37,590 nucleotides of DNA from Gammaproteobacteria bacterium (GTDB lineage: Bacteria > Pseudomonadota > Gammaproteobacteria > UBA6429 > Thiohalophilaceae). Below, in pieces: positions 35,688-37,590 of this stretch. Under the pieces are notes generated by a model. That model had not been told where the DNA came from. It was given only the letters and a program-made list of their open reading frames with translations, and searched no databases. Positions within the stretch are counted from its first letter, which is position 1; each line of letters starts with the position of its first letter. The DNA lies in assembly GCA_030617815.1 (NCBI GenBank), contig JAUWUS010000013.1, forward strand, positions 1 through 37,590, given 5' to 3'. A program made the translations under genes and the position numbers.

Positions 35688-35719
35688 AAATGCTTTAGGT
35701 TTGTATGTAAAAAAAAAAT

Positions 35720-35804
35720 ACTGCAAAAGCTAAACTTGTCATGAGGCAAGGACAGAAAACCAAGTGTCTCAATATAAATTGTTTGAGATTGACAGGTTGC
35801 CAGT
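35720..35804 (+). promoter_or_regulatory. Cyclic-di-GMP-I (GEMM) riboswitch-like element
   Basis: The 85-base leader follows the GEMM-I layout in order. A closing helix ACTG 35720-35723 pairs with CAGT 35801-35804. A GCAAAAGCTAAAC segment corresponds to the consensus GCAAAGGGCAAACC. A hairpin TTGTC-ATGA-GGCAA (35735-35748) stands at the place of the GNRA stem. GGACAGAAAACCAAG matches GGACGCAAAGCCACG. A second hairpin TCTCA/TGAGA follows, and then GACAGGTTGCC matches GCCGGGTTGCC. The known class binds c-di-GMP and often controls adhesin or extracellular-protein genes. It ends 43 bp before the start of a very large secreted protein gene. Confidence 0.7.
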
Positions 35805-35847
35805 AAATGTAATTACACAATGTTTTTATATTTTTCAGGACACTGAC

Positions 35848-37590
35848 ATGGCTAACGCAAAGTATTTTATTACTCTCATTTCTTCATTCTTTTTTTTACT
35901 CATTGTAAATATTTCTCCTGCCGTAGCTCAAGATGGCCCTCACAATTTAGGCTTTGAAGATGGTGAGTCAAGTTGGACGCGAATCTCTGAAGCAGACTCT
36001 ATATCTGTCGTTGGTATAGAAAGCGCAACTACTTATCCAGTTTATACTGATTTCGATATTACAGACGTTCGCCCAGATGCTAACAGTAGTAGTATGCTTC
36101 GTTTGGGTTCGCCTAAACAGATTTCAGAAAACACGAATGTGGGTGGAAATACTGTTAGCCAAACATTTAATTCATTTAGTGATTCTATAGTACTAAGTTT
36201 CAGGCTGTTTTCCTGGGAGCATCGTGAACGAGACACATTCACTGTTAATGTTACTCAAACATCTGATTCCTCTAAACAATTTTCAGTACAGGACAAAAAC
36301 GGTGGTGATCTTTCTGTCACCATGTATGACGGCCAACCTACTCAAACCTGTTCAACAACACCATGCACTTTAAAAATATTTAGTGGTAGACGTGGCAACT
36401 TAGTCAATACTGGTTGGAAACGTCTGATTATTTCTGGTTTACCTACAGATGGCAGTGAAGTAACGATAACCTATAGTCTCGATGGTGTTAACGATGAAGC
36501 GCATCCTTCATGGGCCTATGTAGATAGCTGGAATCATAATCCAGTTGCAAATTTTAGCGTCTCGCGTGAGAGTACTATAGAAGGTAATGTTTCGAAGTTT
36601 ACAGATATATCAACAGATGTTGATCTCAATGATGCTGTCACTAATCGTATATGGGAAATAACCTATAATAATGCAGCTGGCGGTTCAACGACTGAAACAA
36701 AATATTATTCTAAACAAATTTCTGTTATTGCTTCTAATGAAGGTACAGTCACTGCTCAATTAACCGTACATGATCGTTTTGGTGGTAGTGATACTGTTAC
36801 ATCTGGTCAATTACGGCAAGACACGACTGTACCATCTATCAGTTATACCAATAGTGAAATATTCGTTAATAGCCTTGATACTTATAATGTTGTTGCCGGT
36901 TCTAAAGGCAATATCATTACAGCTCGTTATGCCAAACCTGGTTGGGATGATACGGTCACTCCAGCATGGAACATTATTACGGGTAACGGGACTTTAGGTG
37001 AGGAAAAACATATTCAATACCCTGTCCCTATGATGTTAAAAGGGGTAGTTTCTGTTGCTTTTGATGCACCTAAAGAAGCAGGAACATCATCAATACAGTT
37101 AATATTATCATCGGGTAGTGTGTCCACACCTCCTAAAATCATCAACGTTAATGTTTTACCGGTAAGTGATTTTCTAATTAGCCAAACAGATGATGGTAAT
37201 GATACGCCTGTGTCAGCAGATACACTGTTAAGTGGTACGGTTGATGTTGCACATTTGAATAAACCAGGTGATATCGATTATTACAAAATTAGAGATGAAA
37301 ATGGAAATAAATTTCCGATAGGTAGTGAAGTCTTTGTTCGATTAAGAAATGTATCGACAGATCATGATTTATTTGTAGTGATGAAGGACAAACCACTACC
37401 TGTTGGTTTGGTTGAAGATTTATCAACAGCTCTTCAAGAAGATGAAAGACTGGGTACATTTTTTAACAGTGGCAGGCTGGGTACATTTTTTAACAGTGGC
37501 AGGCTGGGTACATTTTTTAACAGTGGCAGGCTGGGTACATTTTTTAACAGTGGCAGGCTGGGTACATTTTTTAATAGTGGCAGGTTGGGT
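35848..37590 (+). CDS. Large secreted repeat protein, C-terminus beyond the window
   Basis: ATG 35848 has AGGA 7 bases upstream and opens a frame that runs through the right edge, 581 codons so far. The signal peptide (MANAKYFITLISSFFFLLIV...) is cleaved probably after AVA (residue 27). A beta-rich N-terminal domain starts HNLGFEDGESSWTRISE. About residues 230-315 look like a PKD-type domain (NFSVSRESTIEGNVSKFTDI...VTAQLTVHDRFGG). About 445-520 are a PPC-like domain (SDFLISQTDDGNDTPVSA...GDIDYYKI). From residue 534 the protein is a tandem of RLGTFFNSG. The riboswitch-like leader suggests c-di-GMP control, and a surface adhesin or matrix protein is the likely role. The frame is too long to have been closed inside the window. 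Confidence 0.88.
   Translation, partial: MANAKYFITLISSFFFLLIVNISPAVAQDGPHNLGFEDGESSWTRISEADSISVVGIESATTYPVYTDFDITDVRPDANSSSMLRLGSPKQISENTNVGGNTVSQTFNSFSDSIVLSFRLFSWEHRERDTFTVNVTQTSDSSKQFSVQDKNGGDLSVTMYDGQPTQTCSTTPCTLKIFSGRRGNLVNTGWKRLIISGLPTDGSEVTITYSLDGVNDEAHPSWAYVDSWNHNPVANFSVSRESTIEGNVSKFTDISTDVDLNDAVTNRIWEITYNNAAGGSTTETKYYSKQISVIASNEGTVTAQLTVHDRFGGSDTVTSGQLRQDTTVPSISYTNSEIFVNSLDTYNVVAGSKGNIITARYAKPGWDDTVTPAWNIITGNGTLGEEKHIQYPVPMMLKGVVSVAFDAPKEAGTSSIQLILSSGSVSTPPKIINVNVLPVSDFLISQTDDGNDTPVSADTLLSGTVDVAHLNKPGDIDYYKIRDENGNKFPIGSEVFVRLRNVSTDHDLFVVMKDKPLPVGLVEDLSTALQEDERLGTFFNSGRLGTFFNSGRLGTFFNSGRLGTFFNSGRLGTFFNSGRLG
37447..37590 (+). repeat. 27-bp coding tandem repeat (RLGTFFNSG), at least five copies
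   Basis: Units start at 37447, 37474, 37501, 37528 and 37555, with a sixth begun at 37582. Each encodes R-L-G-T-F-F-N-S-G. Units 2 to 4 are identical, and units 1, 5 and 6 each differ by a single synonymous base seen so far. The array continues past the edge. Confidence 0.97.

Noticed and set aside
37447-37590. 27-bp repeats as a CRISPR array
   Set aside because: There are no spacers, and the repeats keep a reading frame of a secreted protein.

Overview
The window is part of a gammaproteobacterial chromosome with moderately low G+C. The evidence is the protein content (TrxB, LolA, a YccA-type Bax-inhibitor protein, a GacA/UvrY regulator) and the gene order uvrY - uracil-DNA glycosylase - uvrC - pgsA - tRNA-Gly - tRNA-Cys - tRNA-Leu, which matches the uvrY-uvrC-pgsA-glyW-cysT-leuZ order of enteric bacteria apart from the inserted glycosylase gene. 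I cannot name the genus. All assignments come from reading the sequence; no database search was run.

Bases 1 to about 17476 are core chromosome. On the minus strand are a GNAT-like COG3146 protein cut by the left edge, and trxB. On the plus strand follow ald, ftsK, lolA, rarA, crcB, a DUF190 gene and serS. After a convergent junction come a 61-residue membrane protein and a YccA-like protein (minus), tRNA-Ser(UGA), a conserved membrane-anchored protein of unknown function, uvrY/gacA, a family-5-like uracil-DNA glycosylase, uvrC, pgsA and three tRNAs. The spacers carry repeats: a long palindromic element upstream of ald, two inverted copies of a REP-like sequence, and eight tandem copies of a 7-mer directly before lolA. 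The two class II tRNA genes (Ser and Leu) are each preceded by a broken 5' copy.

From the 3' end of tRNA-Leu to the right edge I recognise no core gene, so this is probably a genomic island or an accumulation of islands. The 3' end of tRNA-Leu plus about 270 bp downstream, including a frameshifted csrA-like remnant, is repeated about 4.8 kb further on. The segment between the repeats holds a secreted PPC-PKD-BNR protein and a more G+C-rich exported-protein gene that seems to have lost its start codon. Beyond the second repeat lie an HMA-fold protein without its metal-binding cysteines, a membrane protein, a voltage-gated K+ channel, an exported phytochelatin-synthase-like peptidase, a cyclic-nucleotide-binding (cNMP) protein with a novel C-terminal half, and a ferritin-like/CDGSH iron-sulfur fusion. 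Two copies of a MITE-like element of about 255 bp bracket the peptidase gene and the cNMP gene.

Two parts of the right end stand out. The first is a five-gene minus-strand operon (35390 to 30317): two stand-alone cNMP-domain proteins, an 890-residue MFS/nucleotide-transporter-like membrane protein fused to a HEAT-repeat domain, a third stand-alone cNMP protein and an exported protein. It looks like a cyclic-nucleotide-gated transporter or signalling complex that I do not know as a described system. The second, transcribed divergently, is a very large secreted protein that runs off the window in a perfect 27-bp coding repeat. Its leader contains a convincing cyclic-di-GMP-I (GEMM) riboswitch-like element. 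Together these suggest second-messenger control of surface functions.
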